This document shows positions 35,557-43,852 of a DNA stretch of 64,000 nt, piece after piece; position 1 is the first letter of the stretch, and each line of letters opens with the position of its first letter. The DNA is from UBA8437 sp963582065 (GTDB lineage Bacteria; Planctomycetota; Planctomycetia; Planctomycetales; Planctomycetaceae): assembly GCA_963582065.1 (NCBI GenBank), contig CAUZRQ010000011.1:15215-79214 (forward strand), given 5' to 3'. The position numbers and the translations under genes were made by a program. A model generated the notes under the pieces. The model was not told the origin of the DNA. It saw only the letters and a list, made by a program, of their open reading frames with translations, and did no database searches.

Positions 35557-37161
35557 TCAGTGGGTGGGTCCATCCTGGTCGGCCTGGCGGAGCAGGACGG
35601 ACATGCCGAAGATCTGCTCGAAGAGCAGGCCGTTGCGGTTGAGTGCGAGTTGTTCGACCGAGAGGTCATCGACGCCGGGGATGGCGATCACCAGCTTGCC
35701 CTCGGTCTTGTGGCAGGCGAACTCCGAGATGTGTCCGCTTCGCGAGGAATCGAGGCCGGTGGCCACTCGCAGCAGCGCGGCCAGCTTGGTGACGGCGATC
35801 CGCTGGTCGCGATCGAGCTTGGAGTAGCCCAGGTGAGTCGGCTTGGGCGTGGCACCACGGTGGTACCGGGCGACCAGGGCCACCAGCAGCATGTCGGTGC
35901 GGGTCAGCCCGAACAGGTCGCTTTGCTGGATCAGGTACATCGAGTGCTTGTGCAGGCTGCGACTGGAGACGAACCCGCCGATTTCGTGGAGCAATGCGGC
36001 AGTGTGCAGCAGAATGCAGAAGCGTGGATCCAGCTGGTGGTCGTCGGCGAGTTGCTCGAAGAGCCGCTTGGCGAGATCGGCGACGTGCTGGGCGTGCGGT
36101 TGGTCGAACTGGTACTTGCGGCCGAGGTCGAGTGCCGAGCGGGTGATCTGCCGGGCGAAGTCGTCGCTCCATCCGTCCTCGGTCGCCATCTCGCGCAACA
36201 GTCCGTCACGCAGGTTGACGTTTCCGACGTAAAGCCGGTCGCGGTCGAAGGTCCTGGCCAGCTCGACGTAGCACAACAACGCCGGTCCCAGCACCGCGGC
36301 GTCGGGGTAGCTGACCTGAAAGCGGCGGACGATGTCGTCGACGGAGAGTTCCAGGATCTCGTCGCACAGCGCCGCGATCCCCTCGACCTCCAGGCACACC
36401 AGCTCGTCGCGACTCCAGTCGGGCAACAGCTGGTGGGCGGCGAAACGGATGTCGCCTCCCAACGCGACCACCTCCGCCGGGGCCTCCCTGGGCACGTCGG
36501 TTCGGACCCGGTCCATGCTGCGGCGGACCTCCGACCTCATCAACTCGACCAGCGAACCCCTGGGCGCTCCTTCGAGCGATTCTCGAAGTCGCTGGGAGCC
36601 GAGCTGGTAGGTGTTCGAGTAGATCACGTCACCGGACTGGACCAGCAGGATCTTGGTGCTTCCGCCACCGATCTCGGTCACGATCGACTGCGCGTCGGTC
36701 AACGCCGGGTGGTTCTCGATCATCGGCTGCACGCTGAGATAGGTGATCCGGTTCACCTCCGCCTCGTCGATCGCCTCGATCTCCATTCCCGTCGCCACGT
36801 AGACGCGGTCCAAAAACGACATCCGGTTGGTCGCCTCGCGGACCGCGCTGGTGGCCACCACGCGGACCTGTTCGGCTCGCGTGATGTCGTACTCGGCCAA
36901 CAACTGCCGGTAACTCCGCAGCACCGCCACGCACCCCTCGGTCGTCCGTCGCCGGATGCGGCCGCGGGTGTAGGTGTCGTGGCCGAGGTCAACGTCCTGG
37001 GAGAGCGATTCGAGCAGGCGGATCGAGCCGTCGCTGACGATTTCGCCGATCGCCATCCGGATCGAGGACGACCCGATGTCGATCACCGCAACCGATCGAG
37101 TCAGCGGCGGGGCACCGGGATTTCGGTGCGAATTGTGGATGGTGGTCAGGCGGTCGGGCAT
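35557..37161 (-). CDS. ppx: Exopolyphosphatase / guanosine-pentaphosphate phosphatase (Ppx/GppA)
   Basis: 534 residues: an actin-like ASKHA part (VAVIDIGSSSIRMAIGEI, about 24-41; EIGGGSTKILLV, about 165-176) and a C-terminal HD-type domain (LHTAALLHEIGGFV and LHKHSMYLIQQSD). The HE of HEIG is normal for this family. Ppx releases phosphate from the end of polyphosphate; GppA-like members act on pppGpp. It is the first gene of the four-gene polyphosphate operon. A leader of about 20 residues precedes the fold start, so the true start may be at Met1 or slightly later. Confidence 0.93.
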   Translation of the reverse strand: MPDRLTTIHNSHRNPGAPPLTRSVAVIDIGSSSIRMAIGEIVSDGSIRLLESLSQDVDLGHDTYTRGRIRRRTTEGCVAVLRSYRQLLAEYDITRAEQVRVVATSAVREATNRMSFLDRVYVATGMEIEAIDEAEVNRITYLSVQPMIENHPALTDAQSIVTEIGGGSTKILLVQSGDVIYSNTYQLGSQRLRESLEGAPRGSLVELMRSEVRRSMDRVRTDVPREAPAEVVALGGDIRFAAHQLLPDWSRDELVCLEVEGIAALCDEILELSVDDIVRRFQVSYPDAAVLGPALLCYVELARTFDRDRLYVGNVNLRDGLLREMATEDGWSDDFARQITRSALDLGRKYQFDQPHAQHVADLAKRLFEQLADDHQLDPRFCILLHTAALLHEIGGFVSSRSLHKHSMYLIQQSDLFGLTRTDMLLVALVARYHRGATPKPTHLGYSKLDRDQRIAVTKLAALLRVATGLDSSRSGHISEFACHKTEGKLVIAIPGVDDLSVEQLALNRNGLLFEQIFGMSVLLRQADQDGPTH

Positions 37162-37333
37162 GAAACAGAGCGGGTCGAATGTTGAGAGAAGAACGGATCG
37201 GAGAGAACCGGTGGGCCAACTGCGACTGTGGGCAAAACGGCCGAAACGGTCCAGTGCAGGGCACCAGTCTGTTTACTAGCCGGTGAGGGGGGGCCCGTGG
37301 AAGAGACAAAACCGTTCGCCGGACGCAGGCGGA

Positions 37334-38332
37334 TCAGGCGGCCCGCGTCGTGTTGTTGACGATTTCGGTTTCGGCCCATGCGGCGGCACCCAGCACACTG
37401 GCGTTGTCGCCGAGTTCGGCAGTGACCACCTGGTAGGAGTCGCGGTACGACTCGAGCAGGTTCTTGTGGCAGCTGCCCGAGACCGCGTCGCGGAACAGGT
37501 CGGGCATCGCCTCGACCAGCCCACCGCCCAGCACGATTGTGTCGGGAGCCAGCAGGTGGACCAATCCGGCGGCTGCCACCCCGATCCACTCGGCCGATTC
37601 GCGGACGATTTCCTCGATCACCGTGTCCCCGCTGTCAATCGCGGCACTCAACGCTCCGCTGCGGATCGTCGCCACCTCGGTGCCGACGTGTTCGGCCAGG
37701 TGAGGTGCGTGACCGCGGTAGGCGGCCTGGGCGGCGGCCGCGGCGATCGCCAGGCGGCTGGAGACGTGTTCGAGGGTGTGGCAGCGGCCGTTGCCTCGGG
37801 CCGGAGCACCGGGGTTGATGGGGAAGTGTCCGATCTCCATGCAGGTGATCCCGTTGCCCCGCAGGATGCGGCCCTCGTAGACACAGCCGCCCCCGATGCC
37901 GGTGCCGGGGAAGATGCCCACCACGCAGCGACTGCCCCGCGCCGCACCGAAGCGGTACTCGCCGTAAACACCCGCGTCGACGTCGTTGACCACCAGCACC
38001 GGGCAGTCCATCTTTTCGGTCAGCCAGTCGCCGACCTGCACGTCGCGCCAACCCAGGTTGATCGCCTCGCGCACCAGCCCGGTGGTCATGTCGACTGCGC
38101 CGGGACAGCCGATGCCGATGCCGCGGATCGCCGTTCGGTCCAGGCCGGCCTCGGTCAACGCTCCGTCGATCGTCTTGACGATCCGCTTGAGGTTCTTCTT
38201 GGGCGAGACGGAGTTGAGCGTCGACTTGCGGTCACGGCCGATCACCTCGAACGACGAATCGAAGACGCTGGCCAGCATCTTTGTGCCGCCCAGGTCAAAG
38301 CCCACCCACACTCCGTCGCGTCGCTGCGTCAT
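37334..38332 (-). CDS. ROK family sugar kinase (glucokinase-like)
   Basis: 332 residues from the ATG at 38332 (MTQRRDGVW); the longer frame upstream overlaps the tRNA-Ser and is rejected. The ATP-binding start is WVGFDLGGTKMLASVFD, then GIGIGCPGAVDMTTG, LVVNDVDAGVYGEYRFGAA and FPGTGIGGGCVYEG. The ROK zinc signature (CxCGxxGC) is changed to PARGNGRCHTLE, so only the last cysteine is kept and zinc is probably not bound. It lies 172 bp downstream of ppx on the same strand; the link with polyphosphate (a polyphosphate-glucokinase role) is only a speculation. Confidence 0.87.
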   Translation of the reverse strand: MTQRRDGVWVGFDLGGTKMLASVFDSSFEVIGRDRKSTLNSVSPKKNLKRIVKTIDGALTEAGLDRTAIRGIGIGCPGAVDMTTGLVREAINLGWRDVQVGDWLTEKMDCPVLVVNDVDAGVYGEYRFGAARGSRCVVGIFPGTGIGGGCVYEGRILRGNGITCMEIGHFPINPGAPARGNGRCHTLEHVSSRLAIAAAAAQAAYRGHAPHLAEHVGTEVATIRSGALSAAIDSGDTVIEEIVRESAEWIGVAAAGLVHLLAPDTIVLGGGLVEAMPDLFRDAVSGSCHKNLLESYRDSYQVVTAELGDNASVLGAAAWAETEIVNNTTRAA

Positions 38333-38445
38333 TCCACATCCCGGTTGACCGGTTTGGATTGCCTGCAGCCAGCATATCCGCCCCGGATCGGCGACGCGAG
38401 ATCGATGTGGTGGTCGACCGGGCGGAATGCCGGCGATCGGTGAAC

Positions 38446-38454
38446 GAAAAAAAG
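38446..38454 (-). terminator. T-run downstream of tRNA-Ser
   Basis: Seven T in a row on the minus strand follow the tRNA 3' end within 2-3 nt. The tRNA acceptor/T-arm fold could act as the hairpin of an intrinsic terminator. There is no separate hairpin, so the call is weak. Confidence 0.4.
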
Positions 38455-38543
38455 CGGAGAGGGCGGGATTCGAACCCGCGGTCCCGGTTTCCCGAGACAC
38501 GGCATTTCCAGTGCCGCACATTCGGCCACTCTGTCACCTCTCC
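38455..38543 (-). tRNA. trnS: tRNA-Ser (anticodon GGA)
   Basis: 89 nt. The acceptor stem is GGAGAGG paired with CCTCTCC and a discriminator G. The anticodon loop is CTGGAAA closed by CGGCA/TGCCG, so the anticodon is GGA (UCC and UCU codons). A long variable arm, as in all class II tRNAs, is followed by the GGTTCGAATCC T-arm. The 3' CCA is not encoded. Immediately after it on the minus strand is a run of seven T. Confidence 0.95.
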
Positions 38544-38689
38544 GAAAGTCGGCCGATTCTCGCATTCGGCTACAGGGGGTTCAATGGCAGCGGATGTGGT
38601 CGGGCCTCTGTCGTCTCGGTCGAAACTCGCTCTCCGTGGTGACCCACCCACTGGCCGATTACGATGGCCACCCCCGCAGGAGACCGACT

Positions 38690-39814
38690 ATGAGCGATAC
38701 GGGACTGGTGGCGGCGTTCACCGGAGTGCGACGGCCGTTCGCGTTGCTGGAATTTCCCGTGCCCGAGGCCGAGCCGGGGGCCGCCGTCGTGCGGATCACC
38801 ATGGCCAATGTCTGCGGCAGCGACCTGCACATCTGGCGGGGCACCTACGACGTTTCCAGCGGCAACAGCGAGCCGTTCTGCCTGTCGATCGGGCACGAGA
38901 TGACCGGCGTGGTGCACGAACTCGGCGATGGCTTCACCACCGACTCGGCCGGAGACCCCCTGGCCGTCGGTGACCGCGTGGTCTTCCAGTACTTCGTCGG
39001 TTGCGGCGAGTGCCGCAGTTGCCTGCGCGACACGACCCCGCGCTGTCCGGAGGGACTCAAGTACCGTTTCCCGCCCGACCAGTATCCCCACTTCACCGCC
39101 GCCTACGGCCAGTACTACTACCTGCGTCCCGGGCAGGCCGTCTTCAAGGTGCCCGACAACGTGCCCGACGCACTGGCCGGCCCGGCCAACTGCGCCCTGG
39201 CCCAGGTCATCGATGGGCTCGAACGGGGCCACGCCGGGCCGGGCGACCGCCTGGTCATCCAGGGAGCCGGCGGGCTGGGGCTCAACGCCATCGCCGTGGC
39301 CCGGGAACGCGGCGTCAGCCAGGTGATCGTCATCGACGGCATCCAGAGCCGCCTGGAGCTGGCGCTGGATTTCGGTGCCGACCAGGTGATCGACCTCGAC
39401 GAGTATCCCGCGGCCGAGGACCGGGTGCGGCGGGTGTTCGAGCTGACCGAGGGCGACGGGGCCGACCTGGTGATGGAACTGGTCGGATCGGCGGAGGTCC
39501 TGCCCGAGGCGATCGGGATGCTGGCTCACGGCGGGACGTTGCTCGAGATCGGCAATATCAACCAGGGCCGGACCGTCAACATCGACCCCTCGCAACTGGT
39601 CCACGGCGGCAAGACGATCATGGGAATGATGTGGTACCGTCCCGAGAGTCTCCGGTCGGCACTGCAGCTGCTCTCCGAATCGGCCACCAAGTACCCCTTC
39701 GACCGGATCCTCTCTCACAGTTATCCGCTGACGGAGGTCGACCAGGCCTTCGCCGACCAGGACAGCGGGGCCGTCCAGCGGGCGGCGTTGTTGCCGTGGG
39801 GCGAGGACTCATGA
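38690..39814 (+). CDS. Zinc-dependent alcohol dehydrogenase (MDR family), gene 1 of 2
   Basis: 374 residues; start MSDTGLVAAF has AGGAG 6 bases upstream. The catalytic zinc ligands are Cys42 in NVCGSDLH and His69-Glu70 in GHEMTG. Structural zinc is held by four cysteines in CGECRSCLRDTTPRC. The nucleotide fold has GAGGLGLNAIAVARERG. The family oxidises alcohols, polyols or sugars with NAD(P). The gene ends in ATGA overlap with the next dehydrogenase gene, an arrangement that suggests a two-enzyme path or a heteromeric enzyme. Substrate is not deducible. Confidence 0.9.
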   Translation: MSDTGLVAAFTGVRRPFALLEFPVPEAEPGAAVVRITMANVCGSDLHIWRGTYDVSSGNSEPFCLSIGHEMTGVVHELGDGFTTDSAGDPLAVGDRVVFQYFVGCGECRSCLRDTTPRCPEGLKYRFPPDQYPHFTAAYGQYYYLRPGQAVFKVPDNVPDALAGPANCALAQVIDGLERGHAGPGDRLVIQGAGGLGLNAIAVARERGVSQVIVIDGIQSRLELALDFGADQVIDLDEYPAAEDRVRRVFELTEGDGADLVMELVGSAEVLPEAIGMLAHGGTLLEIGNINQGRTVNIDPSQLVHGGKTIMGMMWYRPESLRSALQLLSESATKYPFDRILSHSYPLTEVDQAFADQDSGAVQRAALLPWGEDS

Positions 39815-40773
39815 AAGCGGTGGTGCTGGAGGAGACCGGTCCGCGGCTGGTGGCCGACTGTCCCGAGCCGACCGCCGTCGAGGGCGAGGTGGCCGTCGAC
39901 GTGATCGAGGCGGGGATCTGTGAAACCGACCTGCAGCTGGTGGCCGGATACATGGGCTACCGCGGAGTGCTGGGCCACGAGTTCGTCGGGGTGGCACGGA
40001 CGGGTCGGCTGGCCGGGCGGCGGGTGGTCGGGGAGATCAACTGCAGCTGCGGCACCTGCGACCTGTGCGAGAGCGGGCTGGGCAACCACTGTCCACAGCG
40101 GACCGTGCTGGGGATCCTGGGGCGTGACGGGGCATTTGCCGAAACGCTGGTGTTGCCCGAGGCGAACCTGCACCAGGTGCCCGACGCAATGGCCGACCGG
40201 GTGGCGGTGTTCGCCGAACCGGTCGCCGCCGCCCTGCAGGTGCTCGAACAGGTCGACATCACCGGAGCCGAATCGGTGACGGTGCTGGGCGACGGACGGC
40301 TCGGCAACCTCTGTGCCCAGGTCCTTGCCTCGACCGGCTGCCGGGTCCGGGTCGTCGGCAAGCACGACGCGAAGCTGGCCATTCTCGGGGAACTCGGAAT
40401 CGCAACCTGTCGGCTCGAGACCGTTTCGGACGACCGGGCCGCCGACCTGGTCGTCGATGCCACCGGTTCGGCCAGCGGCCTGCCGACGGCTCTCGGGCTG
40501 GTCCGTCCCCGCGGCACCGTGGTGCTCAAGACGACCATCGCCGGACAGCAGACGCTGGAATTGGCACCGGTGGTGATCGACGAGGTGACCGTGATTGGAT
40601 CGCGGTGCGGGCCGTTCGACAAGGCGCTGGTGGCGCTGGAAGCCGGCACGATCGACGTTTCCCCGCTGGTTTCGGATGTCGTCGACCTCGACGACGCCGT
40701 CGAGGCCCTGGGGCGGGTCCGGGACGAGCGGGAGCTGGTCAAGGTCGTGTTGTCGGTCGGGAGCGGATATTGA
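39811..40773 (+). CDS. Zinc-dependent alcohol dehydrogenase (MDR family), gene 2 of 2
   Basis: 320 residues; its ATG lies within the stop of gene 1 (ATGA). The catalytic ligands are Cys in AGICETDLQ and His-Glu in LGHEFVG. The structural zinc cysteines are CGTCDLCESGLGNHC, and the nucleotide-binding motif is VTVLGDGRLGNLCAQV. It is about 50 residues shorter than gene 1. Such paired genes suggest successive oxidation steps of one substrate or a hetero-oligomer; this is inference only. Downstream 135 bp contains the promoter of the lipoprotein gene. Confidence 0.88.
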   Translation: MKAVVLEETGPRLVADCPEPTAVEGEVAVDVIEAGICETDLQLVAGYMGYRGVLGHEFVGVARTGRLAGRRVVGEINCSCGTCDLCESGLGNHCPQRTVLGILGRDGAFAETLVLPEANLHQVPDAMADRVAVFAEPVAAALQVLEQVDITGAESVTVLGDGRLGNLCAQVLASTGCRVRVVGKHDAKLAILGELGIATCRLETVSDDRAADLVVDATGSASGLPTALGLVRPRGTVVLKTTIAGQQTLELAPVVIDEVTVIGSRCGPFDKALVALEAGTIDVSPLVSDVVDLDDAVEALGRVRDERELVKVVLSVGSGY

Positions 40774-40794
40774 GCCGGGAGGGAAAAATTCCTC

Positions 40795-40822
40795 TGGACA
40801 CAGTTCTCCCGGTTTTTACAAT
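40795..40822 (+). promoter_or_regulatory. Probable sigma-70-type promoter of the lipoprotein gene
   Basis: TGGACA at 40795-40800 (5 of 6 matches to TTGACA) and TACAAT at 40817-40822 (5 of 6 matches to TATAAT) are separated by 16 bp. It lies about 90 bp upstream of the lipoprotein ATG and starts 22 bp after the alcohol dehydrogenase stop, so the lipoprotein gene is likely transcribed on its own. Confidence 0.55.
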
Positions 40823-40908
40823 CCCCCCACTTTGCTCTCCCTCACATTCCGCCACCGGCGGATCTCCACCAACGTGCTCTCGAACACACGATCACAAGGA
40901 TGTGCGTG

Positions 40909-41736
40909 ATGTCCAATCGACCGATCTGGCTCGCCGGTCTACTGGCCCTGGTTATGCTCACCGGCTGTTACTCCTACAACCCGTACGGTTACGGAGGCTA
41001 CCCCGAGGTGCTCTCGACGGTGCCGGCCCCGTCAATCGCTCCGGCCGTGACGCCGTTTCCGGGTCAGCCGATCGCTCCGGGCGTGATTCCGATTGGGCCC
41101 CAGGCCGCCACTCCGGCCGGGATCAGCCAGCCCCTGCAGATCCCGCCCACTCTTGCCACACCACCGAACGGAACGATCACGCAACCGGTCCCCCGTTACC
41201 TGGACCCGACCGATCCGGTTTCCGGGTCAACCGGCGGGGAATCGACCCGGGCGGGTGACGGCGGAACCGAGTCGTCTTCGTTCCGAGCACCCAATGACGG
41301 GACCCTGACCGGAGCATCCGGTGGAAGCTCCGCCGACGAGACGGCCGGTGCGGTGATCCAGGCCAAGGGCGAAGGCGAGCCGACGACAGCCGCTGCGATC
41401 TCGAGACCGGCCACCGCCGGCTTGACCGAACCGGCCACGGCACCGGTGATCAACGAGTCCAACTACGGCTACGACACGATCGGTTACACGTGGTTCAAGG
41501 GCAAGATCGAGTACGACAAGGCCGACAAGGCCTGGCACCTGATGTACGCTCCGACGCCCAGCCAGGACGATCGTTACGGCGGAGACATCTCGCTGGCCGA
41601 CGATCCGCGGCTCGAGGCTCTGCAGGACAACGACGTGATCTACGTCACCGGGACGCTCCGGAGTGGCCTGGCCGACCGGGCCGGCAAGCCGAGACTCCGG
41701 ATCGAACAGCTCTCCAACATCACCGTCGGGCCGTAG
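40909..41736 (+). CDS. Lipoprotein of unknown function
   Basis: 275 residues from the ATG at 40909, 9 bases after AAGG. Lipobox LTGC gives an acylated Cys near residue 20. A Gly/Tyr-rich stretch (YSYNPYGYGGYP) and a long Pro/Ala/Thr-rich linker (about 30-165) follow. The C-terminal 90 residues are a folded region: YDTIGYTWFKGKIEYDKADK, then GGDISLADDPRLEALQDNDVIYVTG and LRIEQLSNITV, which looks like an OB-fold-like small beta domain. I do not recognise a family. It is probably anchored in the inner leaflet of a membrane, with a flexible tether. Confidence 0.7.
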   Translation: MSNRPIWLAGLLALVMLTGCYSYNPYGYGGYPEVLSTVPAPSIAPAVTPFPGQPIAPGVIPIGPQAATPAGISQPLQIPPTLATPPNGTITQPVPRYLDPTDPVSGSTGGESTRAGDGGTESSSFRAPNDGTLTGASGGSSADETAGAVIQAKGEGEPTTAAAISRPATAGLTEPATAPVINESNYGYDTIGYTWFKGKIEYDKADKAWHLMYAPTPSQDDRYGGDISLADDPRLEALQDNDVIYVTGTLRSGLADRAGKPRLRIEQLSNITVGP

Positions 41737-41748
41737 GCCCCGTCGTCG

Positions 41749-42981
41749 TCACTTCCGGGGATTCTCGTACCAGAACACCCCGAGGTTGGCGACCTCCTCG
41801 CAGCTGATCACGTCCAGGTCGCCGTCGCCGTCGACATCGACCAGCTGCACCAGGTCGAACTTCGATCCCGCCGCGTCGCTGATGCGGGTGGTGGTCCAGT
41901 TGCCCGAGGTGGGCGAGCCGTTGTAGCTCATCCAGCTGACGGCTCGCTTCTTCGGGTCGCCGCGGTTGGTCATCACCACGTCGGGTTGCCGGTCGCCGTT
42001 GATGTCGCCGATCGCCACACCCTTGCCGTAGCGGTACTTGTCGGGCAGTGGAATCGAGTGTTCGGACCATCCCTTGCGGGTGCGGCGGCAGTACAAGAGC
42101 CGGCCCTGGCGGGCGGCGGACAACACGTCGGACTGGCCGTCGCCGTCCAGGTCGCCGACGGCCAGGAACAGCACCTCGACGCCGGTGGCCCCGATCTCGT
42201 GCCGCGGCCAGCTGCGGCCGGATCGCGAGGAATCGGCTCCGGGGTTCTCGAGCCAGTAGACGCCCCGGTGAGGGCCCCGGCGGTCGGAGACCACGACGTC
42301 GGTGTCTCCATCACCGTCGACGTCGTGAGGTTCCAGCGACATGATCCAGCCGGCATCGACTAGCCGGTGGTATTTCCAGCCGGCCAGGTCACGGGGATCG
42401 GCGGGTGATTCGAGCCAGCCGACTCCGGCGGCTTTGCCCTTGGAGCCGACCAGCAGGTCGATGCCGTGTCGCCGGTCGATGTCCAGTGGCAGGGCGTACA
42501 TCCAGGCCTGCTTGCCGGCCGCCGCGGGGATCGCCCCGGTGCTCCAGGCCCCCGGGTCCCGCAACCGGCTGCGGTCTTTCGGAGCCCAGTGGACGAAGAT
42601 CGAGCGGGTCTTGCCCTCGCATGAGCTGACGACGTCGAGTCGGCCGTCCCCGTCGAGGTCGGCGAAAACGGCATCCTCGGGTGATCGGACCGTGCCGACG
42701 GTCACCGCCGGCCAGGGCTTGCGGGCGGCGGCCGGCCCGGGGTTCACGCAGACGCGGATGGCGCCACCCTGTTCCCAGCCGGTGGTCACGTCGAGTCGAC
42801 CGTCGCCGTTGACGTCGGCCAGCCGGACACCATCGGCTCCCCGCTTGCCGGCGGCCCGGTCGGCGGCGTCGATCGTGTGACGGCGCCAGGGGGGATCGGC
42901 GGCAAAGGACAGGGTCGGCCAGGTCGACCACACCAGCAGCGCCAGACAACAACCCAGTCGCGTGGGCGGCGAGACGGGCAT
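41749..42981 (-). CDS. Exported FG-GAP/VCBS-repeat beta-propeller protein
   Basis: 410 residues with a signal peptide (CCLALLVWSTWPTLSFA, cleavage near residue 28). Several calcium-type loops DxNGDGxxD/DxDGDGxxD recur (VRLADVNGDGRLDV, FADLDGDGRLDVV, HDVDGDGDTDVV, GDLDGDGQSDVL, GDINGDRQPDVV, VDVDGDGDLDVI), as in integrin-like FG-GAP propellers with about seven blades. Its ATG shares one base with the stop of the regulator gene (TGATG), so the two are translationally coupled. Extracellular ligand binding is likely; function is not known. Confidence 0.85.
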   Translation of the reverse strand: MPVSPPTRLGCCLALLVWSTWPTLSFAADPPWRRHTIDAADRAAGKRGADGVRLADVNGDGRLDVTTGWEQGGAIRVCVNPGPAAARKPWPAVTVGTVRSPEDAVFADLDGDGRLDVVSSCEGKTRSIFVHWAPKDRSRLRDPGAWSTGAIPAAAGKQAWMYALPLDIDRRHGIDLLVGSKGKAAGVGWLESPADPRDLAGWKYHRLVDAGWIMSLEPHDVDGDGDTDVVVSDRRGPHRGVYWLENPGADSSRSGRSWPRHEIGATGVEVLFLAVGDLDGDGQSDVLSAARQGRLLYCRRTRKGWSEHSIPLPDKYRYGKGVAIGDINGDRQPDVVMTNRGDPKKRAVSWMSYNGSPTSGNWTTTRISDAAGSKFDLVQLVDVDGDGDLDVISCEEVANLGVFWYENPRK

Positions 42982-43706
42982 CAGATGTCGAACTTGAAGC
43001 CCTGGCGACTTCGCTTTTCGTACTCCGCGTCGTTGAAGCGGTAGAGCCGTGCGGCGCGGTGACGAACGTTCGACTCGGTTTCGCCGGTGTCCTCCAGCAG
43101 TCCCATCTCCAGCAGCTTCTTGCGGAAGTTCCGCTTGTCGACCTCCTGGCCCAGGGCGGTCTCGTAGAGATGCTGAACCTCGCGGAGACGGAATTTGCGA
43201 GGGAGCAGCTTGAAGGCGATGGGGTCGTGGCGGAGTTTTTCGAAGAGCCTGTCGATGGCGTCGGAGAGGATCTTCTCGTGGTCGAAGGCCAGCTCGAGGA
43301 TCCGGGCCGTCTCGATCGGATACCAGTCTGCGGTGTCGGCGTCGGTGCCTCCGCGAGGTGCGTGGTCGATCCGGCGGACCAGGGCGAAGTAGGCGACCGA
43401 GATCACGTGGTTGCCCCGGTCGTCGCGCTCGGGATCGCCGTAAGCGTGGAATTGCTCAAGATGAGCGTTGCAGACACCGGTCTCCTCTTCGAGTTCGCGG
43501 CGGGCGGCGGTTTCGAGGCTCTCCTGCTTGGCGCGAACGAATCCGCCCGGCAGCGCGAACCCGAATGGTGGCTCGCCCCGTTCGATCAGCAGCACGTGCA
43601 GCCCGTCGTCGATGTCCCAGCCGAAAACCACACAGTCGACCGCCACCGATACCATCGGATGTTCGTAGTGGTGGGGCAGGTCCGCCCCCTTCTCAGCCCG
43701 CGCCAT
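42981..43706 (-). CDS. NrtR-like Nudix-domain transcriptional regulator
   Basis: 241 residues. Residues about 15-150 are a Nudix domain (VSVAVDCVVFGWDID, FALPGGFVRAKQESLETAARRELEEETGV; the box is one residue longer than canonical between the Gly and the first Glu). The C-terminal third, LLPRKFRLREVQHLYETALGQEVDKRNFRKKL, is a winged helix with the DKRNFRKKLLEMGLLEDTG signature of NrtR-type regulators. The family binds ADP-ribose-like ligands and represses NAD-related and other genes. Three AGTGT-N7-ACACT palindromes lie upstream, one 32 bp from its own start. The PQQ-type propeller gene is the likely target, with autoregulation. Confidence 0.88.
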   Translation of the reverse strand: MARAEKGADLPHHYEHPMVSVAVDCVVFGWDIDDGLHVLLIERGEPPFGFALPGGFVRAKQESLETAARRELEEETGVCNAHLEQFHAYGDPERDDRGNHVISVAYFALVRRIDHAPRGGTDADTADWYPIETARILELAFDHEKILSDAIDRLFEKLRHDPIAFKLLPRKFRLREVQHLYETALGQEVDKRNFRKKLLEMGLLEDTGETESNVRHRAARLYRFNDAEYEKRSRQGFKFDI

Positions 43707-43737
43707 GATCGCTCCCGGTTGGTTGTCTCAGCCTGTT

Positions 43738-43754
43738 AGTGTAATTGGAACACT
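43738..43754. promoter_or_regulatory. Operator 1, AGTGT-N7-ACACT, near the regulator start
   Basis: A perfect 5-bp inverted repeat with a 7-bp spacer, 32 bp upstream of the regulator ATG (minus). It shares the arm sequence and spacing of operators 2 and 3. A site here would permit autoregulation. Confidence 0.7.
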
Positions 43755-43813
43755 GCAGGTCGGGCCCGGTCAACCTCGCCCGCGTTCCACCGCCAGTCTT
43801 CCCGAAAATCATC

Positions 43814-43834
43814 ATAGTGTTTACTTGACACTAT
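43814..43834. promoter_or_regulatory. Operator 2, ATAGTGT-N7-ACACTAT
   Basis: A perfect 7-bp inverted repeat with a 7-bp spacer (TTACTTG). It overlaps the -35 box TTGACA (43825-43830) of the rightward promoter, where a bound repressor would block RNA polymerase. Confidence 0.78.
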
Positions 43835-43852
43835 TATAGGTGTTGTTATAAC
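43825..43852 (+). promoter_or_regulatory. Strong sigma-70-type promoter for the PQQ-type propeller gene
   Basis: TTGACA at 43825-43830 (perfect) and TATAAC at 43847-43852 (5 of 6) with a 16 bp spacer, reading towards the gene that starts at 43919. A leftward TATAAT at 43838-43833 gives a possible divergent promoter, with a poor -35. Operators 2 and 3 cover both boxes. Confidence 0.7.

Noticed and set aside
33352..37185. Very long open frame (over 1270 codons) on the plus strand opposite ppk1 and ppx
   Set aside because: It is antisense to two unmistakable conserved genes and its composition (H, V, D, Q, G rich) is that of a high-GC shadow frame.
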